This document shows, piece after piece, positions 9,427 to 18,404 of a stretch of DNA of 64,000 nucleotides. Numbering within the stretch: position 1 is the stretch's first letter; each line of letters opens with the position of its first letter. The DNA is from Heterodera schachtii (Eukaryota > Nematoda > Chromadorea > Rhabditida > Heteroderidae). The stretch covers positions 134,814 through 198,813 of the forward strand of contig SIJG01000069.1 of assembly GCA_023374025.1 (NCBI GenBank). The letters are read 5' to 3'. The notes beneath the pieces are model-generated. The model was not told the origin of the DNA. It made no database searches and was given only the letters and a program-made list of their open reading frames with translations. Made by a program: the position numbers and the translations under genes.

Positions 9427-12400
9427 TTAGTCCTCACAAAAATTACCAAAATGCTTCTTTTTCCGAGGTTTTTCACGGAGATTATGTTTTGAGCAAAGAT
9501 TTCTATTTAATTCTTTTTCTTTTACCTGATTATCATTGGACTGTGAAGGGAGTGAAATGTTAGGGGTGAGTGCAGGTGTGTTTTCTAATGATTCTGTGTT
9601 ATCAGAAATTTTCTGATAGGAGTCATGAGAATAGCCAGGTACATTGGTTTGTTCTTTTGATTCTAATTCCTTTAGTGCTTGTTCTTCGTCTTTTTGAAGG
9701 TTTTTGGTGGTGCAAGGGGGTCCCGAGTACTCAAAATACTTTTTGACTTGATTAATGTGTACAATTCTTGGGTTTGTTTGAGGAGATGTGCAGCTGACAA
9801 TTGTAATAAGGACACCATTAATCTCAATCACTCGATAAAGTCCCTTCCAGGGTAATTGAAATTTTTTTGATGTTTTAACTTTTCCAGCGTAATTGCGTAA
9901 TAGGACCCTATCTCCTATTTGAACGGTTTGATTTCGTACTAACTTGTCATATTGTACTTTTGACCGTAACTGAGCTTCTTTAATGACCGCCGCAGCGGAT
10001 TCCCAAGCTTTTCTAAGAGACTTAACTAATTTCTGCTTGACATTGTCAACCTCAGTGATATTTTCGGGTTCGGTGTTGGGATTCAGAATTTGCTCGATGC
10101 AAAATATTGGGTCACGCCCAAAGACCAAAAAGAAAGGAGTCTCCCTTGTGGAAGAGTGAATGGATGTGTTATAACAGAAGTTAGCACATTCGAGAAACTC
10201 ATCAAAATCTGGTTCATCAGTTGAAATATATTTCGCAAGTATATTGTGAAATGTCCTAAATGAACGCTCAACTACTGCATTCCCTTGGCTCCAATGAGGA
10301 ATTGCATAACATTTATTAATATAGAGAAGCGAACAGAAGGACTTAAAGAAATCAGAGGTGAATGCCGTGGCATTATCAGTTAGAAGACTCGTACAGCCTC
10401 CAAACTTTAAATAGCAGTGCTTAAAGAACGCTAATGCAATTGTTTGGGATTTGGCATCAGGGATAGGTACGGAGATTACATATTTGGTAAATGTGCAAAT
10501 TATGTTAAGGATATGTTTATTACCTTTCTGCGTAAGGGGAAGAGGACCTGCCAAATCAAGTGCAATTTGAGCGAAGAGAGTATTTTTTGGTGGCATTTGC
10601 ATCTCTGCTCTGTATGAAGGATTGGGTGAATGTCTTAATTGACATGTAATGCATTGTCTGGTCCAATTGGTGATATCACGGTGCATCATTGGCCAATAAA
10701 ACCTTCTACATTTCCCTAATGTCTTTTTGATATTCATGTGACCACCATTTATTTGTGAAGTGTGAAAAGCTTCAAAAATTAGTGGACGAAGAGAAAGCGG
10801 AATGTACATTCGAGCATTTTGGTCTGGTAAGTGTTGGTATAATAGGCCTGAGGAAAGACTCAAATTTTCCGCTCTTGATGCAATATCTTCCTTTTCAACT
10901 TCTGTGGTCCCCTCAGGGAATGAACCAAAATTTACAAATTCAATTAATTTCCTAACCTCAGAATCGTCATTTTGTTCTTTCCGAACATCAATGGCGAATG
11001 TTTTTCCTTCTATATCACGAGCAGTGATGGTTAAAAGAAAATGTTCATGAACCATTCTTGGCTTCATATTCAGCGCAAGACAGACGGGAAAATTTGCTAT
11101 GTCTTCTAATTCAGCCAAATCTCTAATGGCAATTTCTTGGGTTCTTTCGTGGGGGTATCGTGACAAACCATCAGCTAAAAGGTTTTGTTTTCCCGCTACA
11201 TGAATTATCTTAATATTATAATTCTGTAACTCAATTAACCAGCGTGCTAGGTGTGGATGCGCTTCTGCCTTTTTAAGTAAGAAGGCGAGGGGCTTATGAT
11301 CACAATGCAACTCAATTTCTGTCAGAAAGATATAGGGTTTGAAATTTCGCAAAGCAAAAATTATTGCTCCTAATTCCGCTTGGACAGCAGGCCATTTGCG
11401 TTCAGACGCTGACAGTGTTCTGCTGCAATAAGCAATAACTTCATATGCTTCTGACAGTTCATTCCACTGCATGAGTGCCCCGCCTTGGCCAACATTAGAA
11501 GCATCTGTGAAGATATGAAAGGGTTTGTCATAATTGGGAAACACCAATATTGGTTTTTCACTTAAAATTCTTTTCACTTCATTGAAGGCCGCAGCCTGTT
11601 CTGTACCCCACTCGAAGTTGGTTTCCTTTTTAGTTAGTCTGGTCAATGGTTCTACGATTGTAGAAAAATTAGGGACATGCTTACGAAAGAACGAAGCCAT
11701 TCCTACTACATGCTTCACTTCTCGAGTTGTTTTAGGGTCTGGAAGGTTTTTAATTATTTCCACTTTGCTTAGACTAGGAGTGTAGCCATCAGCATTGACT
11801 AAATATCCGAGAAAATTCATGGTCGCCGCAGCGAATGAGCATTTCTTAGGACTTAATTTTAAGTTGAATCTCCTAAATCTTTCAAAAACACTTCTCAACG
11901 CATTGAGATGCTCACCAAAATTATCATCCCTGGTGTATACCAGTATGTCATCGACATATGCGATTACACAATCGTCCAAACCTGTGAGGACGTGAGCCAT
12001 GCATCTGGCAAACGCACTGGTTGCATTTCTTAGACCAAAGGGAAGATTGACCATCTGGAAAATTTTATTCTCAGTGATTAAACCACATTTTCGTGATGCC
12101 CTCTCCGTAAGCCTTATTTGGAGGTATCCACTGGACAGGTCCAAACTCGAATAGTAACGACAATTACCTATTCGTTCCATGATTGTTTCCAATCTAGGAA
12201 GTGGATAATGGTCCGGAACAGTCACGTCGTTAAGTTTACGAAAATCGATACATGGTCTTAACCCACCGTCCTTCTTCTGCACTAGGACGATATTTGAGAC
12301 CCACGGAGTGTCCGATTCAACCATGACTCCGGATGCCAAAAGTTGATCAATGTGTTTTTGGAGTTCATCACGATATTTGAAGGGTGTTCGGTGTGGCTTC

Positions 12401-15400
12401 GATGACACAGGAGTATCCGACGTGGTTACTATGTCATGTTCTCCTGCTGTACAAGAGCCAAGGTCATACTGACTTTTGCTAAAAATGTCTTGGAATTCTT
12501 CACATAATTCCTTTAATTTTTTGAGATTTTCACCTGAGACTGATGATTTTGAAAAATCTACTTTAAATGACGGGTCTACCTTAATTAATTTTTGTGACTC
12601 CCTCAGGAGATTGATCTCATCCGAGGTGCTTTCCATTAGAAGATTAGGATGGTCAGACCTATTTAATTCGCATGCAGTTGCAATGCACATATTTTTAATT
12701 ATATTTTTAGGAAAATTCGTTGGATTGCAAATTACAATGTTCACTAAATTGCCCTTAGGTTTTGAAACTGTGGCTGGTGTGCTTAGGTGTTCATCAGACA
12801 ATCTTGGGTCCAAATTCTCTACCAGTACATCTTTGTCTATTGACAAGAAAGTATCTATCCTGGCTTTGACCAGTATTTGAGCACCAGGAGGAATTCGATA
12901 GTGCTCTAGCGCTCGAACTTTTAGGTTTGAGAGGGTACTATCATTTGTTTCCATGTTTAATTTTGACTTACCTATCATAACTTCCTTTTTTGTGAAGTCA
13001 AAAGTTATTGGTGGCAGGTTAACAAAAATATCACATCCTATGATTATCTCATAGTTTTTCATGGCTCCTGCTTGGTCATCAGGTATAAAATTAATTGAAC
13101 TCCGCAGAGATATGTCACCAAGTTTTATTATTACTTCGCCCACGGCACATATGCTTATTATATGTGAGGAAACACTAATAGCTTCCACTTTTGATTCATA
13201 AAGGACACATCCTATTTTCTTTGCCAAAGAAAGGGGAGCTACACTTATTGTTGCTCCCGTATCAGCTAATGCCCGAATTTCTAAACCATTTATTTTTGCA
13301 CGTATAATCGCACTAATTGGCGAACGGCTCCTTGAATACACTAGTGCACTCAATATAATTATGGCTGCAAGAGTTGGAAATGCTAAATTAAAGGTTGTTG
13401 ACTCAAAAGTTGAGTTTTTCAAGTTCGGGGATGGGCCTCTTGAGGGAATTGGTGCAGCAAGGGTTGCTGGAAGCAGGATCATGCACAATACCAAGAACAT
13501 TGGTAACTCTCTTATTACAGAGTGAGGCCTATGAAACCGGTGTTGTGGAATATTTTGGGCTCTGCTATGAATCAGCATGTGTATATGCCCCAAAATTACC
13601 TGATAAGCGGCTACTCGTTGCTTGTCCCATTTGAGATGTTCATCTCCCGAAATTCTGCTAATGGGACCAATCTTTGAATTGAAATTTGGAATTTCTTTTC
13701 CAAAGTGTGTTGCAACATCGAGGAATTGTGCTAATTCGCCTGAGTTTCGCGGAAGTAAGAGAGGAATTTCGTGGTTAACCGGTTTTGATAGATAATTGTT
13801 CAACCAAGCAGAGAAATTAGTTTCTTTTGGGAACCATATTTTTTTGGACTCCTTAGAGTTTGATGATTGAGGGGATGCCTCAATGAAGTTACATGAGTTA
13901 ATATTCAGTGTACTTCGAGAAAAGGACTGACCTGTAGTCTCATTTATGGGTGTTGCAGCAACACTACGTAGATGTGAGGAAGCAATGTGACCAAGAGGTT
14001 TGATTGTCGATTTAGAAGGGTTCATGTCATCGTTGTCTCGATTTGGCTTTTTCCTGCTAAAAAGATTAGCTATGGTGGTGATCATTGGTCGACCTAATAT
14101 TTCTAGAGGATTTTGAAGTCTGATACCAATGTATGCAAAGACAAGGCGTGTCAGTAGATCGATTACACAAAAAATAAGACAAATGGTGATACCAATTTGC
14201 CATGCAAGGGAATAATTACCCACAGCTTTTTGAACTATTGATTCTTCTAGTGCTGACCATTCATCAGAGAGGGTCGTTTTAATTTCAGAGAAATGAGTTG
14301 TATCAGCTCTATATGTAAGTTGACTTACTTGTACCAAGTTTGATGCAAAGGCATGTGTGGCGAGATCAGTAAGATTGAGAATGACCAGATGATGAAAAGC
14401 ATGAGGTGTGAGCTTCGGAATGCGTGTTGGCTTACCAAAATCAAGTTCAACCTCCCTGATTTCATGGACATGAACATTGTTGATTGTTCCCTCTACTTGG
14501 TCAACTTCAATTGTTCGATCAGCCATTTGAATTAAAATACTTCTCTGGTCCTCGCAAGGAGCTGTTTTAGAATGAAGAGAAACTGTCAAATACGTAGGGT
14601 TTAGGAAAGCGATATGCTCCTTTCCATTTAATTTGACTATTATTGGAAGAAATTCAAAACAGGATGAATTGGTGTGAGTTGGACGAAATTCAAAGTCAGA
14701 CTGACTGAGAGGGACACATGGCCATGTTCTTAGGAGAGAAACTCCAACTCTCTTCGCAATTAAGAAGTTATTTTGGTGAATGAACCTCGTAAGGCTTGTG
14801 GGATCATTGAGATAGGATGACTGTACCCAACGTTGTGTGTCAAGCATTAAATCACAAAAAGAGTTAAATGCTTGAGCAAAAGCAATGTTAACAGAACGAG
14901 ATATGTTAGTGTGTAAATAAGAAAGTTGTGCCGCTAACTGAGAGGAGGTGACTACACCTTCTGAGTCTAATCCAAAAATGCCCCTTTTATGGCGTGGGCT
15001 TTGTGAGTTAATTGTAAAAGCTGGTCCTTGGTCAGAAACAGTAAGATTTCGACCGCAATCTGAAATATTTCTAACAATTGAGCTGGTTAGACCCAAGTCG
15101 CCTAAAGTGGAAAGCCATACATTTCCAAGATTATGTCCATCCATGACTCCGATGGGACTGTATTTACACATTTTGTCCTTTTGAGGGACCCAGACTAAGA
15201 CAGTTTTGTCAGAGAGGACACAGTTTCCTTTTTCATACGAACAAGCTTGAGCGGTTCCCGCAGGAGTTATAATTGAAGTGGCACCAATGTGCGAATATAC
15301 TTCTGTTTCAAAGGCAAAGCAATTCTCACTCTGGACTTTCTTCCAGGAAAAAGAGCCTAATAACCAAGGACGGGGTGTCCGGTCAATTTTCCTATCTGTG

Positions 15401-15885
15401 TGCCACAGCCCTGAATCATTTTTGAGATATCCTAAGCTGCAGCGCTTATTGGTTGCCATTTGAAGACACTCATTAGAACTCACCATAATTTGTTCAGAGT
15501 CCAGGTGTTGTTCTACAGAGACACCACTGATTGTAGTATATTTCTGAATACTTTTGACAATTCTGCGACAGGCCCAGGCCTTGGTAGAAAATTCAAGTGA
15601 ATTGGGAAAATAGATGGTGCGTCTCTGTTTAGTTAGTGGTTTGGTTGTGTCAATTGACATCCTGGGGCATCGTGGAAATTTGGGAAGGGACCACGTCATT
15701 GGTTGAACGCGAGTTTGACAAATCATTGGACCAGATGGAATTGAATTAAAATCTTTAACTAAAGTGGAAGAGAGAGATGAAATAAGAGTCAGACCCATTA
15801 GCACAGGAAAAAATTTCGGTTGAACCATTTTACTGGTTTCCCAATTACTTATTTTGGAGGGTGCTTTGAGAGTATCATTCATCAT
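9427..15885 (-). CDS. Env-like glycoprotein/protease/RT/RNase H/integrase polyprotein
   Basis: A single 2152-residue ORF of a Ty3/gypsy-type retroelement. In order: a hydrophobic leader after Met20; a glycoprotein ectodomain with a furin-type site (RHKR at 298-301); a membrane segment at about 559-585; two more hydrophobic segments at 796-811 and 832-850; a retroviral aspartic protease (DTGA, Asp875); reverse transcriptase (YVDD, 1310-1313); RNase H (TDAS, Asp1461); an HHCC zinc finger starting near His1708; and an integrase core Asp1777, Asp1837, Glu1873 with exactly 35 residues between the last two. A basic C-terminal tail follows with no clear chromodomain. Ty3/gypsy elements normally put env after pol as a separate ORF; here it precedes pol in frame. 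All catalytic motifs are intact with no internal stop. The first Met is 21 bases after the gag stop in the same frame, so translation could also enter from gag by readthrough. Confidence 0.93.
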   Translation of the reverse strand: MMNDTLKAPSKISNWETSKMVQPKFFPVLMGLTLISSLSSTLVKDFNSIPSGPMICQTRVQPMTWSLPKFPRCPRMSIDTTKPLTKQRRTIYFPNSLEFSTKAWACRRIVKSIQKYTTISGVSVEQHLDSEQIMVSSNECLQMATNKRCSLGYLKNDSGLWHTDRKIDRTPRPWLLGSFSWKKVQSENCFAFETEVYSHIGATSIITPAGTAQACSYEKGNCVLSDKTVLVWVPQKDKMCKYSPIGVMDGHNLGNVWLSTLGDLGLTSSIVRNISDCGRNLTVSDQGPAFTINSQSPRHKRGIFGLDSEGVVTSSQLAAQLSYLHTNISRSVNIAFAQAFNSFCDLMLDTQRWVQSSYLNDPTSLTRFIHQNNFLIAKRVGVSLLRTWPCVPLSQSDFEFRPTHTNSSCFEFLPIIVKLNGKEHIAFLNPTYLTVSLHSKTAPCEDQRSILIQMADRTIEVDQVEGTINNVHVHEIREVELDFGKPTRIPKLTPHAFHHLVILNLTDLATHAFASNLVQVSQLTYRADTTHFSEIKTTLSDEWSALEESIVQKAVGNYSLAWQIGITICLIFCVIDLLTRLVFAYIGIRLQNPLEILGRPMITTIANLFSRKKPNRDNDDMNPSKSTIKPLGHIASSHLRSVAATPINETTGQSFSRSTLNINSCNFIEASPQSSNSKESKKIWFPKETNFSAWLNNYLSKPVNHEIPLLLPRNSGELAQFLDVATHFGKEIPNFNSKIGPISRISGDEHLKWDKQRVAAYQVILGHIHMLIHSRAQNIPQHRFHRPHSVIRELPMFLVLCMILLPATLAAPIPSRGPSPNLKNSTFESTTFNLAFPTLAAIIILSALVYSRSRSPISAIIRAKINGLEIRALADTGATISVAPLSLAKKIGCVLYESKVEAISVSSHIISICAVGEVIIKLGDISLRSSINFIPDDQAGAMKNYEIIIGCDIFVNLPPITFDFTKKEVMIGKSKLNMETNDSTLSNLKVRALEHYRIPPGAQILVKARIDTFLSIDKDVLVENLDPRLSDEHLSTPATVSKPKGNLVNIVICNPTNFPKNIIKNMCIATACELNRSDHPNLLMESTSDEINLLRESQKLIKVDPSFKVDFSKSSVSGENLKKLKELCEEFQDIFSKSQYDLGSCTAGEHDIVTTSDTPVSSKPHRTPFKYRDELQKHIDQLLASGVMVESDTPWVSNIVLVQKKDGGLRPCIDFRKLNDVTVPDHYPLPRLETIMERIGNCRYYSSLDLSSGYLQIRLTERASRKCGLITENKIFQMVNLPFGLRNATSAFARCMAHVLTGLDDCVIAYVDDILVYTRDDNFGEHLNALRSVFERFRRFNLKLSPKKCSFAAATMNFLGYLVNADGYTPSLSKVEIIKNLPDPKTTREVKHVVGMASFFRKHVPNFSTIVEPLTRLTKKETNFEWGTEQAAAFNEVKRILSEKPILVFPNYDKPFHIFTDASNVGQGGALMQWNELSEAYEVIAYCSRTLSASERKWPAVQAELGAIIFALRNFKPYIFLTEIELHCDHKPLAFLLKKAEAHPHLARWLIELQNYNIKIIHVAGKQNLLADGLSRYPHERTQEIAIRDLAELEDIANFPVCLALNMKPRMVHEHFLLTITARDIEGKTFAIDVRKEQNDDSEVRKLIEFVNFGSFPEGTTEVEKEDIASRAENLSLSSGLLYQHLPDQNARMYIPLSLRPLIFEAFHTSQINGGHMNIKKTLGKCRRFYWPMMHRDITNWTRQCITCQLRHSPNPSYRAEMQMPPKNTLFAQIALDLAGPLPLTQKGNKHILNIICTFTKYVISVPIPDAKSQTIALAFFKHCYLKFGGCTSLLTDNATAFTSDFFKSFCSLLYINKCYAIPHWSQGNAVVERSFRTFHNILAKYISTDEPDFDEFLECANFCYNTSIHSSTRETPFFLVFGRDPIFCIEQILNPNTEPENITEVDNVKQKLVKSLRKAWESAAAVIKEAQLRSKVQYDKLVRNQTVQIGDRVLLRNYAGKVKTSKKFQLPWKGLYRVIEINGVLITIVSCTSPQTNPRIVHINQVKKYFEYSGPPCTTKNLQKDEEQALKELESKEQTNVPGYSHDSYQKISDNTESLENTPALTPNISLPSQSNDNQVKEKELNRNLCSKHNLREKPRKKKHFGNFCED
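14091..15828 (-). other. Envelope-like glycoprotein module within the polyprotein
   Basis: Residues 20 to about 600 have the layout of a class-independent viral fusion glycoprotein: signal peptide (MVQPKFFPVLMGLTL), Cys-rich ectodomain with several N-X-S/T sites, a dibasic RHKR followed by a Gly/hydrophobic stretch (GIFG) that could be an internal fusion region, a long helical-looking region, and a transmembrane anchor followed by a basic cytoplasmic face. I cannot assign it to a named glycoprotein family by eye; structure prediction or profile searches would be needed. Fusion or receptor function is inferred from layout only. Confidence 0.75.
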
Positions 15886-15909
15886 GGATGAAGAGTTTTG
15901 TCTGTACTA
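15886..15909 (-). promoter_or_regulatory. In-frame UAG between gag and env-pol
   Basis: The gag ORF ends in TAG at 15909-15907. The next seven codons are open and in the same frame, leading straight into the ATG at 15885. One stop codon therefore separates gag from env-pol. This suits stop-codon readthrough, as in gammaretroviruses, or reinitiation. No -1 or +1 slippery shift is needed here. Confidence 0.7.
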
Positions 15910-17574
15910 GATTTGGATGAGTTTTTGAATGGTGTTTATATTTTGAGAGGCCGCCTCAGCGGATTGGTCATTTCTAAAGGTTAAACTATTAACTTTAGTT
16001 GAGAGATCATTTATTAATCTGTTTTGTTCATCAATTGCTCTGATGAAATTCAAATTCTTGGATGGTTGGGTAAATTCGTCACGACGTTTAAAGCATTTAA
16101 ACGCGAGGTGACCAACCTTCCCACAGTAGTTGCAAACTGGCCGAGCGTTCCAGCGTCGGTCATTTTGAGGGGCTTGGTTATTCCATCGTCTGTCATTTCT
16201 GGAAGAGCGATTGTTCCATCTTCTGTCATTTTGAGGACGATTATTTGATGTGTTAAAAGAGCCTCTTGAGGCTTGGGCATTGTTATCCCAGTTGTTCCTG
16301 TTCCTCTGCCTGGGACCTATGGGCTCTCTGTTAGAGCCGGTGGGAGCCCATGTTCTAAAGTTGCCTTCAGGGTGGTTTGGTGGCTCGGTGTTGTTGAATC
16401 TCGGATTTTGTTGTTCCGAAATTGGGAAAAGAGGTGCTGGAATAGACTTTGGAATCTCTCTATGCATCATTTCTGCTTCCCGTGCATTCATTCTCAATAT
16501 GTTGAAGTCCCTTCTGACGGGTCCACTGAGGGTTCTAGTGAGAAATTTGAGATTGGGATTCAATTTTTCCAAAAAGGCCCGACAGAGGACCTCCTCACTA
16601 GCACTAGCTGTAAGGTCTGCCGTGGTGGCCTCAATCAGGGGAATCAGTCGTGTACTAAATTCATCTACAGATTCTCCTTCCCTTTGTTTACACATGCTTA
16701 GTGCCTGATAGGTGAGTTCTTTATTTTGTGGAGTGTCAAGATTGTCCTTGATTTTTTGAATGGCTTCCGAAGAAGTTGCTTTGTGGGCAGGAAGTAAATT
16801 ATCAAAAATACGTCTTGGTTCACCATCAAGGCATGCCTTGAGGCGTGCCACTTTTTCAGAATCATCCCACTTTCTGCCATTGCAGTCAAGCAGGTCCGTG
16901 AACTTTCTTGCCCAACGATCGAATTCTAATGGAGATGTTCCAGAGAATATCGTGAAAGAGGGACTGCTTTCAGCGAAAAGCATGTTAACATGATGGAATC
17001 CCGAAGGATTTAATTCAAATTCCTCATCCTGGGAATCTTCCTCATTATTACCGAGAGGTATGATGGCTTCAACTACCGAAGTATTAGCATTGCCAAAGCT
17101 ATTGTTCGGGTTCCTGAGTGGAGAGGGAGTTGCCCAATTTAAGACAGGAGGGTTATTGGCTCTTGGTGACTGGTTTGGGTTTTGCAACACTTGAACCGCA
17201 TTATAACCATTTGCGAGAGTATTTACTTGAGTTATGAGGGTTTGAGTGTCATCCTTAAGTTCACTCAAATCCCTATTGGTTTGATTTATCTTCCTGTTAA
17301 GGTGACGTGTCATACGATTGACACCATCCTCAGTCCGAACTAAGTCCGTGTGGAGCTTGTCCACATCAGACAACCGTGCTGGTGTGCTTAGAATCTTTCC
17401 AGCAAACATCAGTTTATCAACAACTGATAACTCAGGCAAATCATTAGAGAGCCCCTCAGGGTCTGTCTGTGCATTGCTTGACGCCGCAGCGCTTTGATTA
17501 GGTGGACCCCCACCAGAGAAAGAAAACATAATAAGAGGGAATGTGAGATGAGAATTAGCAGTGGGATTGTGCAA
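15907..17574 (-). CDS. gag: Gag polyprotein of the LTR retroelement
   Basis: 555 residues. A Pro/Asn-rich N-terminus with a short coiled coil (about 55-120) is followed by a retrotransposon capsid domain (about 205-385; contains FSGTSPLEFDRWARKF and REGESVDEFSTRL). A basic Asn/Arg-rich linker has repeated NDRRWN units (about 440-480), and one CCHC zinc knuckle (CNYCGKVGHLAFKC) lies near residue 490. It should form the capsid shell and bind genomic RNA. ATG 17574 is the first Met of the open frame. A weak helix tail ends at the TAG that precedes env-pol. Confidence 0.93.
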   Translation of the reverse strand: MHNPTANSHLTFPLIMFSFSGGGPPNQSAAASSNAQTDPEGLSNDLPELSVVDKLMFAGKILSTPARLSDVDKLHTDLVRTEDGVNRMTRHLNRKINQTNRDLSELKDDTQTLITQVNTLANGYNAVQVLQNPNQSPRANNPPVLNWATPSPLRNPNNSFGNANTSVVEAIIPLGNNEEDSQDEEFELNPSGFHHVNMLFAESSPSFTIFSGTSPLEFDRWARKFTDLLDCNGRKWDDSEKVARLKACLDGEPRRIFDNLLPAHKATSSEAIQKIKDNLDTPQNKELTYQALSMCKQREGESVDEFSTRLIPLIEATTADLTASASEEVLCRAFLEKLNPNLKFLTRTLSGPVRRDFNILRMNAREAEMMHREIPKSIPAPLFPISEQQNPRFNNTEPPNHPEGNFRTWAPTGSNREPIGPRQRNRNNWDNNAQASRGSFNTSNNRPQNDRRWNNRSSRNDRRWNNQAPQNDRRWNARPVCNYCGKVGHLAFKCFKRRDEFTQPSKNLNFIRAIDEQNRLINDLSTKVNSLTFRNDQSAEAASQNINTIQKLIQI

Positions 17575-18023
17575 GAGTATCTAAAGTGGAAAACAGTAAA
17601 TCAAATGAATGGAAGAATGAATGAATGAATGTGAAGTGCTTAGATTAAAAGGCCCCGACAATGGGCGTGGCTGGCGTGCCAGTGTTACAATAATTCTGTT
17701 ATGGGAAATAGTGTAATAAAAAAAAATTGCTTTGAGAAAAAAAATAGCGGAAATCCATTAATACCGTAATGTGGTGGGAAAGTGTCCCTACTGATTGTAT
17801 CACAGCGTAAGCAGTGCGAACACCGGAAGTTAAGGAGGGGTGAAATGAAAAAAAGCTTGTGAGTGCAGAAGAAATGAAAGAAAATAAATATTTAAATAAT
17901 GGGGGTCAAATGAAAATTAAAATTACCCAAGTTAATTAATAATTTAAAAAAATTATGAACTAATTGGACGTACCATAGTGTGACGAAGGAAGAGAAGTGA
18001 GACCCGCAGGGCTTCATGTGGTT
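17575..18023 (-). other. Spacer between helicase tail and gag
   Basis: 450 bases with no supported gene and no LTR-like similarity to 8463-9426. This argues against gag-env-pol being a separate, smaller LTR element nested inside. It may hold the gag 5' untranslated region or a splice acceptor. Confidence 0.6.
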
Positions 18024-18404
18024 TCAGCGTCTGCCACCCTTTTGTCGTTTTGGGTTTCCACCGTAGTGCATCCATTGATTGTCCGGGCCACGTCTTCCTT
18101 GACCTCTTCCATACTGTGGTGCCAAAGTGGGCGCACCTCTTTGTTGACCACCGCTGCCAGATGGACCGGCTTGGTCTGAGGGCCCTGTCGTCTGTAGTGC
18201 AGGAAAGTGGCGATTTTGGAATTGGAATGAGGGAGCTCGCGGCTGCTGTGATTGTTGTTGTCCAAAGGCATTCGTTCGGTCCAGGCGCAACCCATGCTTC
18301 AATGCCCAACTTTCAAGAAAGCCTTCATCCTCCACCGATTCTCTTTTGGCCGAATCAAATAGGCATGTCGACGACCTCACGAGTGTTCGTCCCAAAAGTG
18401 CCAA
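18024..18404 (-). pseudogene. Gln/Gly/Arg-rich tail of the element helicase
   Basis: After the helicase core frame closes at 18355, a different frame continues with an acidic patch (KRESVEDEG), then a low-complexity tail rich in Gln, Pro, Gly and Arg that ends in a basic RGQGRRGP...KRQKGGRR segment. Such tails are common RNA-binding extensions. The offset from the core frame is +1. Either one base was gained or lost near 18370, or the frame is changed during expression. Confidence 0.55.

Noticed and set aside
17800..17860. Possible 5S rRNA-like stretch (CCGGAAGTTAAG)
   Set aside because: Only a dozen bases resemble 5S rRNA and no internal promoter or stem structure is present.
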